Shown here piece by piece: positions 52,403-61,972 of a DNA stretch of 64,000 nt. The stretch comes from Halieaceae bacterium. Lineage in GTDB: Bacteria; Pseudomonadota; Gammaproteobacteria; Pseudomonadales; Halieaceae. The notes beneath the pieces are model-generated. The model made no database searches, had not been told where the DNA came from, and saw only the letters and a program-made list of their open reading frames with translations. The position numbers and the translations under genes are program-made. Position 1 is the stretch's first letter. The number at the start of each line of letters is the position of its first letter. Location: NCBI GenBank assembly GCA_902518075.1, contig CABYEX010000002.1, forward strand, positions 1-64,000, written 5' to 3'.

Positions 52403-53716
52403 GTGAAAACTGACTTTTTTGAAATCGGGTCCAGAGGCAGCACGCCGCTTAGAGAGCTGCTGGCCTCGCTCACTACCTTTGCCACTATGGCTTATGTTCT
52501 TGCGGTGCACCCCATGATCATGGCGGATGCCGGTATGGACCGGGCCCAAGTCATCACCGTGACGGCCCTGGTGGCCGGATTGGCTTCCATCCTGATTGGC
52601 CTTATGGCCAATGTGCCGATCGCGCAGGCGCCTGGCATGGGCTCCAATGGCCTCGTCGCCTACACGCTGGTGCTGGGCATGGGCGTACCCTGGCAGGGAG
52701 CCCTAGGACTCGTGTTCTGGAGCGGCGTCTTCTTTCTGCTGCTTACCGTTACCGGCATTCGCAAGATCCTGTTGGACGCCTATCCTAGCGACCTCAAGCG
52801 AGCCCTAACCGCCGGTATTGGCCTGTTCATCATGTTCATCGGCCTGAAGTCAGCTGGTATCGTGGTTGCCGCTCCAGAGCCAATTATTTTAGAGCTCGGC
52901 AACTTGTCAGAACCCGCTGTACTGCTGGCTCTGGCTGGCATTCCACTCACCGTGGCCCTGCTTGCCTTGGGAGTGCCGGGAGCGATACTGATCGTGATTC
53001 TGGCTCTAACGTTTGTCGCCTTCACGATACCCAGCGGCTCTGAGATGCTAGCTGCGCCCCCTGCCCAATGGCTGGCTGCGCCGGCTGCAATCGACCAACT
53101 GTGGTTGGCACTGGATCCTGGCTACCTATGGCGGCACCTTGGTGCAGCTTTTCCAGCCTTGCTATCACTCGTGTTCATTGATCTGTTCAGTTCACTGGCT
53201 GCCGCCAATGCGGTATGCCAGCGCGCGGGACTCATTGACAATGAAGGCAACATGCTGCGCCCGATGCGGATACTGTCCGCTGACGCCCTGGCCACCGTGG
53301 GCGCCTCTCTGGCGGGCACCACCACGACCAATGTTTACGGAGAGTCGGCGGCGGGGGTGGAAAGCGGTGGCCGGACAGGCCTTGTGGCGATTCTGGTGGG
53401 CTTGCTGTTCTTGCTGGCCATGTTTACCCATCCGCTGCTCGCCGTAATCCCGCCACAGGCCGTGGCACCAGCGCTGGTCGTGGTTGGCCTGATAATGTTC
53501 AGCGAAGCCGCGGATATAGACTTTTCCGATCGGGTTACCGGCGCCTCGGCTGCTTTGACCGTCCTGCTTATGGCACTTACCTCCATCAGCAACGGCATGG
53601 CCATTGGGCTCATCGTTTATGTGCTGGCTATGTTTTTGGTCGGACGGCGGCGCTCTGTGCACTGGATGGCTTACCTGCTAGCCTCAAGTTTCGCAATGTA
53701 TTTCCTGCTGCGTTAG
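52403..53716 (+). CDS. AzgA-type NCS2 permease, second copy
   Basis: A 437-residue permease. LLASLTTFATMAYVLAVHPMIMADAG, AQAPGMGSNGLVAYT, TAGIGLFIMFIGLKSAGI, VFIDLFSSLAAANAV and NVYGESAAGVESGGRTGLV align with AzgA-type guanine/hypoxanthine porters, but GSN replaces the usual GLN in helix 3 and FSSLAA replaces FDTAGT in helix 8, so the substrate range may differ. GTG start. It lies outside the purine operon, next to a 2OG-Fe(II) oxygenase gene on the same strand. It may import a modified purine or pyrimidine. Confidence 0.85.
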   Translation: MKTDFFEIGSRGSTPLRELLASLTTFATMAYVLAVHPMIMADAGMDRAQVITVTALVAGLASILIGLMANVPIAQAPGMGSNGLVAYTLVLGMGVPWQGALGLVFWSGVFFLLLTVTGIRKILLDAYPSDLKRALTAGIGLFIMFIGLKSAGIVVAAPEPIILELGNLSEPAVLLALAGIPLTVALLALGVPGAILIVILALTFVAFTIPSGSEMLAAPPAQWLAAPAAIDQLWLALDPGYLWRHLGAAFPALLSLVFIDLFSSLAAANAVCQRAGLIDNEGNMLRPMRILSADALATVGASLAGTTTTNVYGESAAGVESGGRTGLVAILVGLLFLLAMFTHPLLAVIPPQAVAPALVVVGLIMFSEAADIDFSDRVTGASAALTVLLMALTSISNGMAIGLIVYVLAMFLVGRRRSVHWMAYLLASSFAMYFLLR

Positions 53717-53746
53717 CTTTCCCGCGTAGAAGATCGGCTAAAGACC

Positions 53747-54628
53747 ATGAAGATACCAACCATCAGTTTCGCGTCAGGGGACGCGGTGCGGCTCGCCAAT
53801 CTGGAGGCCGCTCTTGCTGGTACGGGCTTTATGTCATTAAGCGATACCGGTATCGAGGCATCACAGATCAGCGCTGTATTTGAGGCAAGTCGAAGTTTTT
53901 TCCAGGGTTCCGATGAGTTCAAACAGCGCTTCCGTTATCACAGTGCGACAGATAACTTTGGTTACCAATCTGTGGGTATGGAATCACTGGACCCCGACCG
54001 TCCACCGGATATTAAGGAAGCGCTGACGGTACGCAACCCCTCGGCACGTCGCGGCGCACACTGGCCATCGGCAGGGCTCCGCGACCTGATACTCGACTTT
54101 TACCAGCGCTGCTTGGTCGTGGCCCACAAGCTGCAGAGCGACACCGCGACTTTACTGGACGTACCCCGTGATTACTTTCATTCACGCATCACTGGCGAGA
54201 ACGTAACACTGAGACTGCTGCACTACCCGCCGATGGCCGCCCGGGAGTCCGGGCAACTTGGTGCCGGCGCGCATACGGACTACGGGTTGCTAACCCTCCT
54301 GTTTCAGGACCAGGTAGGTGGTTTGGAGGTCTTGGAGCAGCAAAGCGACATCTGGATACCTGTGGCGCCCCGTGCCGGTGAAATCGTGGTAAACACGGGT
54401 GATCTGATGGAACGTTGGACTAACGGCCGCTTCCGCTCCACCCACCACCGGGTGCAACCGCAAAAAGGTACTGGCGACCGCTATTCACTGGCCCTGTTCC
54501 TGGACCCGGATGATGCCGTCGAGGTGTCGTGTCTGCCTAGCTGCGTGTCAGCGCGGAATCCTGCCCGCTACCCCCCAACAACGGCCGGAGAACACATTCT
54601 CACCAAGTTGCGGGCCAGTCACCGTTGA
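53747..54628 (+). CDS. 2-Oxoglutarate/Fe(II) oxygenase (isopenicillin N synthase family)
   Basis: A 293-residue non-heme iron oxygenase. The iron triad reads HTD (in GAHTDYGLLTLLFQD) and His in RFRSTHHRVQ, with Arg of RYSLALFLDPD binding 2-oxoglutarate. The N-terminal DIOX_N-like part ends near residue 110. The enzyme couples oxidation of a substrate to decarboxylation of 2OG. It follows the AzgA-like permease gene by 30 bp on the same strand, so both may handle one imported compound, for instance a methylated or otherwise modified base (inference only). Confidence 0.88.
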   Translation: MKIPTISFASGDAVRLANLEAALAGTGFMSLSDTGIEASQISAVFEASRSFFQGSDEFKQRFRYHSATDNFGYQSVGMESLDPDRPPDIKEALTVRNPSARRGAHWPSAGLRDLILDFYQRCLVVAHKLQSDTATLLDVPRDYFHSRITGENVTLRLLHYPPMAARESGQLGAGAHTDYGLLTLLFQDQVGGLEVLEQQSDIWIPVAPRAGEIVVNTGDLMERWTNGRFRSTHHRVQPQKGTGDRYSLALFLDPDDAVEVSCLPSCVSARNPARYPPTTAGEHILTKLRASHR

Positions 54629-54655
54629 TATCATAGGGGGTATTTATCAATGAAT

Positions 54656-54729
54656 TGGAGGCTCGGGTCGGAATCGAACCGGCGTAGACGGATTTGCAAT
54701 CCGCTGCATAACCACTCTGCCACCGAGCC
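54656..54729 (-). tRNA. tRNA-Cys (GCA)
   Basis: A complete cloverleaf on the minus strand: acceptor GGCTCGG pairs with CCGAGCC, the anticodon loop reads CTGCAAA-like with GCA, the T arm has GGTTCGATTCC, and the 3' CCA is encoded with U as discriminator base, as expected for Cys. Confidence 0.95.
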
Positions 54730-54893
54730 AAGGGGCACCGTCTAGAGACGAGTCATGGCGGGGGGCCCCGCCGAGGCCGCGGATTATACACACCCGCCGA
54801 TCAAATCGGGAAATTGCTGACGATTTTTCGGGGATGACTTCGTCCGGGCAGCCGCTATAGTTGGCGCACCCAAAAGATAATAAGAGACGGATT

Positions 54894-56777
54894 ATGCCTC
54901 GCCTGAGAGTTCTTGCCGCTGCACTTGCAGCTACCGCATTGGTGGCACAACCAAACAGCCACGCCAACACTGAAACCTATTCCACCGGCGTGGGGACTGA
55001 TTACCCCAAGCAGGTGTTCTTCGGTGACCTGCACCTACATTCGAACATTTCCGCTGATGCCCAATCGATGGGCAATCTCCTGCTCACCAGTGCCGACGCG
55101 TATCGATTTGCGCGAGGCGAGCAGGTAATGGCTTCCAACGGACTGCCCGCGCGCTTGAAGCGTCCTTTAGATTTCTTGGCCGTCACCGATCACGCGGAAT
55201 TTATGGGCATATACCGCATGTTCAATCTCCAAGACCCGAGATTGATGGCTACATCACTAGGGCGGGCATGGAGGGATAAATACGGAGAGGGCATCACTAA
55301 GGAGACCATGGAACAGGGCCCCATTGAGCAGGGCAATGCCAACCCCATTGTTGAATTCGTCATGAGTATCAATGACCCAAACCCCGAGAGAGATGGGTAT
55401 CCTGCAGAACTGAAGAACGCGATCTGGACCGACGTGGCGCGCACGGCAGATGAGTTCAACAACCCTGGCATTTTTACGGCATTCAGCGGTTATGAGTGGA
55501 CGGCAATGTATGCGGGCAACAACCTCCATCGTTGCGTGATCCTCAAGGACGATGCCGACACTGTCAGTCAATGGATCCCCTACTCTGCACAATCCTCGAG
55601 CAATCCCGAAGACTTGTGGGCGGCACTATTGGACTACGAACAAACAACGGGAGGGGAGGCACTCTCTATCCCTCACAATGGCAACCTCAGCAACGGCCTC
55701 ATGTGGGACACCGTCACCTACGATGGCGAGGCAATCAGCAGCGACTACGCGGAGCGGCGCATGCGCTGGGAGCCGATCGCAGAAGTCACGCAGCTCAAAG
55801 GAGACAGCGAAACCCACCCCACCCTCTCGCCCGAGGATCCGTTTGCCGACTTCGAGCGCTGGGATGAGTACAACATTACATATACGACAAAAACAACGCC
55901 TGACATGTACCCCGGCTCTTATGCACGGTCCGCGCTGCAGCGCGGCCTCTCGTTGGAGAGAAGCGCAGGCGCCAATCCCTATGCGTTTGGCATGATCGGC
56001 AGTACCGACGACCACACTTCCCTTGCTACTGCTGAAGAGGACAACTTCTTTGGCAAGTTCGCGAACTCCGAGCCCGGCGTGCGCACTGGCGACTCTCGCA
56101 TGGCGGGGCTCAACGCCGACTGGGAGTTGGGCGCCTCCGGGCTTGCTGCCGTGTGGGCGCCGCAAAACACTCGCGAAGATCTGTTTGCAAGCATGAAGCG
56201 CCGAGAGGTTTACGCCACTACCGGCTCACGCATTGTGCTGCGCTTTTTTGGTGGTTGGGATTACGCACCCGACAGCGTGCACAGCCCCTACTTCGAGACC
56301 ATCGGTTATCGCGACGGCGTGCCCATGGGCGGTGAGCTCAAGCCCGAGTCAGATGGCGCGCCCACTTTTATGGTTCAGGCCATGAAGGATCCAGACGCTG
56401 CCAACCTCGATCAAGTTCAGATCATCAAGGGCTGGATCGACGAACAAGGCGAGACCCATGAGCAGATTTTTTATGTGGCGCTCTCGGATGACCGAAGCGT
56501 CGACCCTGAGACAGGGCTGCCGGAGCCGGTGGGGAGCACCGTCGACCTGGAGCAAGTCACCTTCACCAACACCATCGGCGCGGTGCAATTGAGTGCACAG
56601 TGGACTGACCCCTACTTTGATGCCGCGCAGGCCGCGTTTTATTACGCGCGAGCCATAGAGATACCCCGGCCCCGCTGGAGCGAGCACGATCGCAAGGCCT
56701 TTGGTATGGATTTTAAAGACGCGCCGCGAACCGTTCAGGACCGCGCCTACTCTTCACCCATTTGGTACCGCCCCTGA
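54894..56777 (+). CDS. DUF3604-domain protein, exported
   Basis: A 627-residue protein with an N-terminal signal peptide (about residues 1-25, ending near NSHAN). FFGDLHLHSNISADA near 40-54 and FLAVTDHAEFMG near 95-106 are metal-binding PHP-like motifs that define DUF3604; GMIGSTDDHTSLAT near 370 and RREVYATTGSRIVLRFFGGW near 435-455 follow. It is probably a periplasmic or outer-membrane-associated metal-dependent hydrolase; the reaction is not known. The gene starts 165 bp from tRNA-Cys on the other strand and is monocistronic. Confidence 0.88.
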   Translation: MPRLRVLAAALAATALVAQPNSHANTETYSTGVGTDYPKQVFFGDLHLHSNISADAQSMGNLLLTSADAYRFARGEQVMASNGLPARLKRPLDFLAVTDHAEFMGIYRMFNLQDPRLMATSLGRAWRDKYGEGITKETMEQGPIEQGNANPIVEFVMSINDPNPERDGYPAELKNAIWTDVARTADEFNNPGIFTAFSGYEWTAMYAGNNLHRCVILKDDADTVSQWIPYSAQSSSNPEDLWAALLDYEQTTGGEALSIPHNGNLSNGLMWDTVTYDGEAISSDYAERRMRWEPIAEVTQLKGDSETHPTLSPEDPFADFERWDEYNITYTTKTTPDMYPGSYARSALQRGLSLERSAGANPYAFGMIGSTDDHTSLATAEEDNFFGKFANSEPGVRTGDSRMAGLNADWELGASGLAAVWAPQNTREDLFASMKRREVYATTGSRIVLRFFGGWDYAPDSVHSPYFETIGYRDGVPMGGELKPESDGAPTFMVQAMKDPDAANLDQVQIIKGWIDEQGETHEQIFYVALSDDRSVDPETGLPEPVGSTVDLEQVTFTNTIGAVQLSAQWTDPYFDAAQAAFYYARAIEIPRPRWSEHDRKAFGMDFKDAPRTVQDRAYSSPIWYRP

Positions 56778-56827
56778 ATCACCCAATCGCGCGCGACTAA
56801 GCCGACATAAATGCGCGCCTTTGATCC

Positions 56828-56852
56828 GCCCTATCCATGCTGTGGATAGGGC
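56828..56852. repeat. Perfect inverted repeat, 10-bp arms
   Basis: GCCCTATCCA and TGGATAGGGC surround TGCTG. It could form an RNA hairpin after the DUF3604 gene (51 bp past its stop) or act as an operator ahead of the oxidoreductase operon. There is no T-run, so an intrinsic terminator is unlikely. Confidence 0.5.
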
Positions 56853-56962
56853 AAATTTACGCAGTAAGGCTACCGATCACCGGCAAACGGTGACACAATA
56901 GTGAGCAATATAGAACAAACAAAAATTCATCACTTGGGGGGCTTGGTCAAAGACCGAGCAAA

Positions 56963-58741
56963 GTGAGCGAAGTGAAACCAACTGATATCCGAGACCCGGA
57001 GTATTTCCACAAGGTCGTCGATTGCCAGTACGCGTGTCCCGCGCATACACCTGTCCCTGAATATATTCGGCTGATTGCCCAAGAGCGTTATGACGACGCC
57101 TACATGGTCAATTGGGAGTCCAATGTGTTCCCGGGCATTCTGGGACGCACCTGCGATCGCCCCTGCGAACCTGCCTGCCGCAGAGGCAGAGTTGAAGAAG
57201 AACCCGTAGCCATTTGCCGGCTCAAGCGGGTCGCCGCAGACAACAAAGATTCGATCATCGATCGCTTGCCCAAAATTCCGAAGCGCAAGAACGGCAAGAA
57301 AATCGCCCTGATTGGTGGCGGACCTGCTTCGCTCACAGTAGCGCGAGATCTCGCACCGCTGGGCTACCAGCTGGATCTCTACGATGACCAGCCGGCAGGT
57401 GGCGGCTTCATGCGTAGCCAGATCCCCTCTTTTCGGCTACCACCCACCGTCCTGGACGAGGAGGTCGACTACATCCTCGACATGGGTATCACAACCCATT
57501 TCGAAACCTATGTCGACAGCCTTAAGGGTGTCTTGGACAAAGGCTACGACGCGGTGTTTGTCGGTACCGGCGCGCCCCGCGGGAGCGACCTGGCACTGCC
57601 CGGGCGCAATGAGTGCGACAAACACATTCATGTCGGCATTGAGTGGCTCGGCTCGGTCGCCTTCGAGCACATCCACAAAGTCGGCAAGCGCGTCTTGGTG
57701 CTCGGTGGCGGTAACACGGCCATGGACTGCTGCCGCACAGCGCGTCGCCTCGGCGGCGAGGACGTGAAGGTCGTGGTGCGATCCGAGTTCGCCAAAATGA
57801 AAGCCTCCCCATGGGAGATCGAGGACGCTCAGGCTGAAGATATCCCGATTATCAACAACCACGTGCCTAAGGCCTTCGTTCACGAAGACGGGAAGCTGCT
57901 GGGCATGACCTTTGACCAAGTCGAGGTGGTCTATGACGACGCCGGCAAACGCAGTCTGGTGCCCACGGGCGAGGAAGTCCTATTTGAAGCCGATGAGGTG
58001 CTGATTGCCATTGGCCAGGACAACGCCTTCCCCTGGATCGAACGCAATCTGGGCATTGAGTTTGGTAAGTGGGACATGCCGCAGGTTGATGAGCGGTCTT
58101 TCCAGTCCAGCAACCCCAAGGTGTTCTTTGGCGGTGACGCCGCCTTCGGTCCTGAGAATATTATTACGGCAGTGGCCCATGGCCATCAGGCCGCGGTCTC
58201 CATCGATCTGTTCCTATCGGGTAAATCGTTGCAGCAACGGCCGGCACCAGGCGTCAATCTGATCAGCCAGAAAATGGGCGTTCACGAGTGGAGCTACGAC
58301 AATCTGGTCACGCTCGACCTGCGTCAGAAAGTGCCTCACGTCGATAAAAAGGTCGCGCTCAAAGACCGCAAGGTCGAGGTCGAACTGGGTTTCGATATTG
58401 ATACCGCCTACCGCGAGGCCGAACGCTGCCTGAACTGCGACGTGCAAACAGTTTTCGATGGCGCCAAATGCATTGAATGCGACGGCTGCACCGATATCTG
58501 CCCCACCGACTGCATTAACTTCATCGATAACGCTGAAGAGCCGGTCATGCGCCGCTCACTGCGAGCCCCCACCGGCAACGAAGCACAGGATTTGTATGTA
58601 TCAGAGCAGCTCGCGCAAACCGAGCGAGTCATGGTCAAAGACGAAAACGTTTGCCTGCACTGCGGCCTCTGCGCCGAACGTTGCCCCACCGGCGCCTGGG
58701 ACATGCAACGATTCCTCTACTCGGTGACCAAGGCAGGTTAA
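56963..58741 (+). CDS. FAD/NAD(P)-dependent oxidoreductase with two 4Fe-4S clusters (GltD-like)
   Basis: A 592-residue electron-transfer protein. An N-terminal Cys-rich domain (CQYACPAHTPVPEY, then GRTCDRPCEPACRRG) matches the glutamate-synthase small-subunit Fe-S domain; a FAD site follows at ALIGGGPASLT (about residue 115) and an NAD(P) site at VLGGGNTAMDC (about 250). Near the C-terminus there are two 4Fe-4S motifs, CIECDGCTDICPTDC and CLHCGLCAERCPTG. It likely passes electrons from the adjacent 2-oxoacid oxidoreductase to NAD(P)+ or a quinone/ferredoxin. The GTG start lacks a clear SD. It shares one base with the next gene. Confidence 0.88.
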   Translation: MSEVKPTDIRDPEYFHKVVDCQYACPAHTPVPEYIRLIAQERYDDAYMVNWESNVFPGILGRTCDRPCEPACRRGRVEEEPVAICRLKRVAADNKDSIIDRLPKIPKRKNGKKIALIGGGPASLTVARDLAPLGYQLDLYDDQPAGGGFMRSQIPSFRLPPTVLDEEVDYILDMGITTHFETYVDSLKGVLDKGYDAVFVGTGAPRGSDLALPGRNECDKHIHVGIEWLGSVAFEHIHKVGKRVLVLGGGNTAMDCCRTARRLGGEDVKVVVRSEFAKMKASPWEIEDAQAEDIPIINNHVPKAFVHEDGKLLGMTFDQVEVVYDDAGKRSLVPTGEEVLFEADEVLIAIGQDNAFPWIERNLGIEFGKWDMPQVDERSFQSSNPKVFFGGDAAFGPENIITAVAHGHQAAVSIDLFLSGKSLQQRPAPGVNLISQKMGVHEWSYDNLVTLDLRQKVPHVDKKVALKDRKVEVELGFDIDTAYREAERCLNCDVQTVFDGAKCIECDGCTDICPTDCINFIDNAEEPVMRRSLRAPTGNEAQDLYVSEQLAQTERVMVKDENVCLHCGLCAERCPTGAWDMQRFLYSVTKAG

Positions 58742-60618
58742 TGATGCAGCCTAAGGAAGCGATCAACGACTTCGTCATCAAGTTTGCCAACGTGAACGGC
58801 ACTGGCTCTGCGAGTGCCAACGGCATGTTCGCCAAAGCGATCTTCCGCATGGGCATTCCGGTGAGCCCGAGAAACATCTTCCCCTCAAATATTCAGGGGC
58901 TGCCCACCTGGTACGAGGTGCGCATCAGTCAGGACGGCTATCTGGGGCGTCGCGGCGGCATCGACATGATGGTCAGCGTGAACCCTCAAAGCTTTGCAAA
59001 AGATGTCGGCGAGGTGGAGCCCGGCGGCTACATGCTCTACGACGCCACCAAGCCCCTCGACCTGCGTCATGTGCGCCGCGACATTCATTATCTTGGCATT
59101 CCACTGACCGAGATGTGCCTGCGCGAGTATACCGACTCACGACAGCGGCAACTGTTCAAGAACGTGATATACGTGGGCGCGCTGTCGGCGCTGCTCAATA
59201 TCGACTTTGCGATTCTAAAGGATTTGGTTGGCGAGCAGTTTAAGGGCAAAGAGAAACTCATTACCCCGAATATTCATGCTTTGGAGATGGGTCACCAGTA
59301 TGCCTCAACCCATTTTGAGTGCCCTTTGGGGATTCACCTGAAAGCCGGCGAGAAAACGCCCAAGCATATACAGGAGTTTGATCAGATCCTGATGGACGGC
59401 AATACCGCGACCGCACTGGGCGCGGTTTACGCTGGAGCAACTGTTGCCGCCTGGTATCCCATCACCCCGTCGACCTCGGTCGTGGATGCCTTTGAAAAAT
59501 ACTGCCGTCGCTTGCGTATCGATCCGGGCACGGGCAAAAAGAACTACGCGATCGTCCAAGCGGAAGACGAGCTCTCTGCCATGGGCATGGTCATTGGGGC
59601 CAACTGGAACGGCGCCCGCGCCTTTACCGCAACTAGCGGCCCGGGCGTGTCACTGATGAGCGAGTTTCTAGGCCTCGCCTACTTTGCCGAGGTGCCCGCA
59701 GTCCTTGTCGACGTGCAGCGCGCCGGCCCTTCCACAGGCATGCCTACCCGCACCCAGCAATCGGACATTCTCGCGGCGGCTTATGCCTCCCATGGTGATA
59801 CCAAGCACGTACTGTTCTTTCCGGCCACGCCTGCGGAATGCTTCAGCATGACAGTGGAAGCTTTTGATCTAGCCGAGCGGCTGCAAACACCGATCATCAT
59901 CATGAGTGACCTTGATCTCGGCATGAACGAGTGGATGTCACCACCGCTGGAGTTCGACGACAGCTACCGATATGACCGCGGCAAAGTGCTGAGCGGTGAG
60001 CATCTCGAGGCTATGACTGAGCGCTTCGGGCGATACCTCGACGTCGACGGTGATGGCATCCCCTACCGCACCTACCCAGGCGCGCACCCCACAAAGGGCG
60101 CCTACTTCACCCGGGGCAGCTCCCGAGACGAGTACGCAGCCTATACGGAAGACGGCGATGTTTATGTCCGGAATATGAACCGGTTGCTGAAAAAATTCGA
60201 AACCGCCAAGTCGTTGGTCCCCGAGCCGAAAATCAAGCCCGCGGCAGAGCCCACCAAAGATGCTTTACTCTTTTTTGGCACGACGGCGTCTCCCGCTTAC
60301 GAGGCGCTCGAGACGCTGGAGAAAGAAGGCATTCACCTCGACACGCTCCGCCTGCGCTCCTTCCCCTTCACCCACGAGGTGGAGGACTTTATCGAGGCGC
60401 ACGATCGCATCTTTGTTATTGAGCAGAACCGTGACGGCCAGATGCGCCGCCTGTTGCTGAATGAGACTAATGTAGAAGCCAATGCCAAACTGATTTCCGT
60501 AGTGGAGTACGACGGCCTACCCGTGACCGCCCGAAAGATCGCCAGCGTGATACGCGGCGCGATGGGCATTAACAACGTCACACCTTTTGTGCCGAAGGAA
60601 AAGGAACTAGCTTCATGA
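58741..60618 (+). CDS. 2-Oxoacid:acceptor oxidoreductase, fused gamma-alpha subunit
   Basis: A 625-residue subunit of the pyruvate/2-oxoglutarate:ferredoxin oxidoreductase family. Residues to about 190 form the gamma domain (FANVNGTGSASANGMFAKAIFRMG); AGATVAAWYPITPSTSVVDAF near 222-242 begins the alpha, pyrimidine-binding domain, and TSGPGVSLMSEFLGLAYFAEVPAVLVDVQRAGPSTGMPTRTQQSD follows (positions about 300-345). The domain order gamma then alpha is that of 2-oxoglutarate-type KorA in aerobic bacteria. Start is ATG within TAATG of the previous stop. Confidence 0.92.
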   Translation: MMQPKEAINDFVIKFANVNGTGSASANGMFAKAIFRMGIPVSPRNIFPSNIQGLPTWYEVRISQDGYLGRRGGIDMMVSVNPQSFAKDVGEVEPGGYMLYDATKPLDLRHVRRDIHYLGIPLTEMCLREYTDSRQRQLFKNVIYVGALSALLNIDFAILKDLVGEQFKGKEKLITPNIHALEMGHQYASTHFECPLGIHLKAGEKTPKHIQEFDQILMDGNTATALGAVYAGATVAAWYPITPSTSVVDAFEKYCRRLRIDPGTGKKNYAIVQAEDELSAMGMVIGANWNGARAFTATSGPGVSLMSEFLGLAYFAEVPAVLVDVQRAGPSTGMPTRTQQSDILAAAYASHGDTKHVLFFPATPAECFSMTVEAFDLAERLQTPIIIMSDLDLGMNEWMSPPLEFDDSYRYDRGKVLSGEHLEAMTERFGRYLDVDGDGIPYRTYPGAHPTKGAYFTRGSSRDEYAAYTEDGDVYVRNMNRLLKKFETAKSLVPEPKIKPAAEPTKDALLFFGTTASPAYEALETLEKEGIHLDTLRLRSFPFTHEVEDFIEAHDRIFVIEQNRDGQMRRLLLNETNVEANAKLISVVEYDGLPVTARKIASVIRGAMGINNVTPFVPKEKELAS

Positions 60619-61664
60619 CCTACGCAAAACCTGCCTTCAGGCACCCCGACGCCAAGACCAATGATGCGGGCTGCACCCGTCGTGACTACGAGGGAGGCCT
60701 TTCCACGCTCTGCGCTGGATGCGGCCACGACTCCATTAGCGCTGCGATCATCGACGCCTGCTTTGAGCTGTCTATTGAACCCCACCGGGTCGCAAAACTC
60801 TCCGGTATCGGCTGCTCGTCCAAAACACCGGCCTACTTTCTCAGCGGCTCGCACAGCTTCAACAGCGTGCATGGGCGCATGCCTTCTGTGGCTACCGGCG
60901 CCAATCTCGCCAACCGCGATCTGATTTATATCGGCGTATCGGGCGACGGCGATACGGCCTCGATTGGCATGGGCCAGTTTGCACATGTGATGCGCCGCAA
61001 CCTGAACATGACCTACATCGTCGAGAACAATGGCTGCTACGGACTCACCAAGGGCCAGGACTCCGCGACGATGGACACCGACTCTATCAGCAAGAAAGGT
61101 GACATCAATCCCTACATGCCGATTGATTTGGTGCGCGTGGGTATTGAGGTCGGTGCGACTTTTGTTGGCCGCAGCTTCTCAGGCGACAAGGCGCAGCTCG
61201 TGCCGCTCATCAAAGCGGCAATCAGCCATCGTGGCTTCGCCCTACTCGATGTCATCTCACCTTGCGTGACCTTCAACAATCACCAGGGCTCGACCAAGAG
61301 CTATGCGAGCTTCCGCGAGCACAATGACGCCATGCCTGTGGACTTCATTCCCCGAAGGGAAGCCATCACCACCAGCTACGACGCAGGAATGGTGCACGAA
61401 GTCTGCATGCACGATGGTTCAGTGCTGCGGCTTCAAAAGGTGAATGAAGAGTACGACATCGAAGACCCACAATCGGCGCTGGAGGCCATTGCCTACCACG
61501 CCAAAGAAGAACGTATCCTGACCGGTTTGCTGTACATCAATCGCGACAGCGAAGAGCTGCATGACGTGCTGCAAACCGCGACCAGACCTTTGAACAGAAT
61601 GAGCCAGCGTGAGTTGTGCCCAGGATCGCGCTTCCTTGACAGCATTAACGCGGGCCTGCGCTGA
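60615..61664 (+). CDS. 2-Oxoacid:acceptor oxidoreductase, beta subunit (TPP-binding)
   Basis: A 349-residue beta subunit. LCAGCGHDS near residue 32 binds an Fe-S cluster or metal; IGVSGDGDTASIGMGQFAHVMRRNLNMTYIVENN (about 102-135) is the thiamine diphosphate motif GDG-x-N, with NN at its end. It overlaps the alpha gene by 4 bp. The complex oxidatively decarboxylates a 2-oxoacid to acyl-CoA; the substrate may be pyruvate, 2-oxoglutarate, branched-chain or indolepyruvate. The oxidoreductase gene two steps upstream would provide the electron route. Confidence 0.92.
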   Translation: MTYAKPAFRHPDAKTNDAGCTRRDYEGGLSTLCAGCGHDSISAAIIDACFELSIEPHRVAKLSGIGCSSKTPAYFLSGSHSFNSVHGRMPSVATGANLANRDLIYIGVSGDGDTASIGMGQFAHVMRRNLNMTYIVENNGCYGLTKGQDSATMDTDSISKKGDINPYMPIDLVRVGIEVGATFVGRSFSGDKAQLVPLIKAAISHRGFALLDVISPCVTFNNHQGSTKSYASFREHNDAMPVDFIPRREAITTSYDAGMVHEVCMHDGSVLRLQKVNEEYDIEDPQSALEAIAYHAKEERILTGLLYINRDSEELHDVLQTATRPLNRMSQRELCPGSRFLDSINAGLR

Positions 61665-61667
61665 CCG

Positions 61668-61972
61668 CTTCCTGAAAACGCCTTAGAGACCGCTGAAGCA
61701 TCTGTAAGTATCGCTCTCAGATTTTTAAGGCCTTCCGCATAAAAGAATTCGACATAAGCAGGGTCGTAGAAAAGTACGCCAACACCAAGGTAGGTTTCTC
61801 GTTGCACAACCAGTGTCCCCTCTTTTGCGGGCTCAATTAACCGCTCGTGATGAGCGGTGGGGATCCAGGCCACACCCGCTGATTGCTGGATACTCTGATA
61901 CTCGAGCATGGCATCTACAGTGACCGTGATCTGGCTCTGTGCTCCATAGTCGAGCATCATATCCAGCGCCAA
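61668..61972 (-). pseudogene. Probable LysR substrate-domain fragment
   Basis: A frame reading from about SQITVTVDAMLEYQSI through SAGVAWIPTAHHERLI to VLFYDPAYVEFFYAEGL recalls the C-terminal effector domain of LysR regulators (V-x-x-G-x-G-I/V-A-x-x-P, then R-L). No helix-turn-helix half is present. The frame runs on antisense into the KorB gene, so the true end is lost. It probably is a decayed regulator, with only moderate support for the family. Confidence 0.4.

Noticed and set aside
61493..61667. Extension of the LysR-like frame antisense to korB
   Set aside because: Protein-coding constraint is clear on the korB strand; the antisense part shows no family motif.
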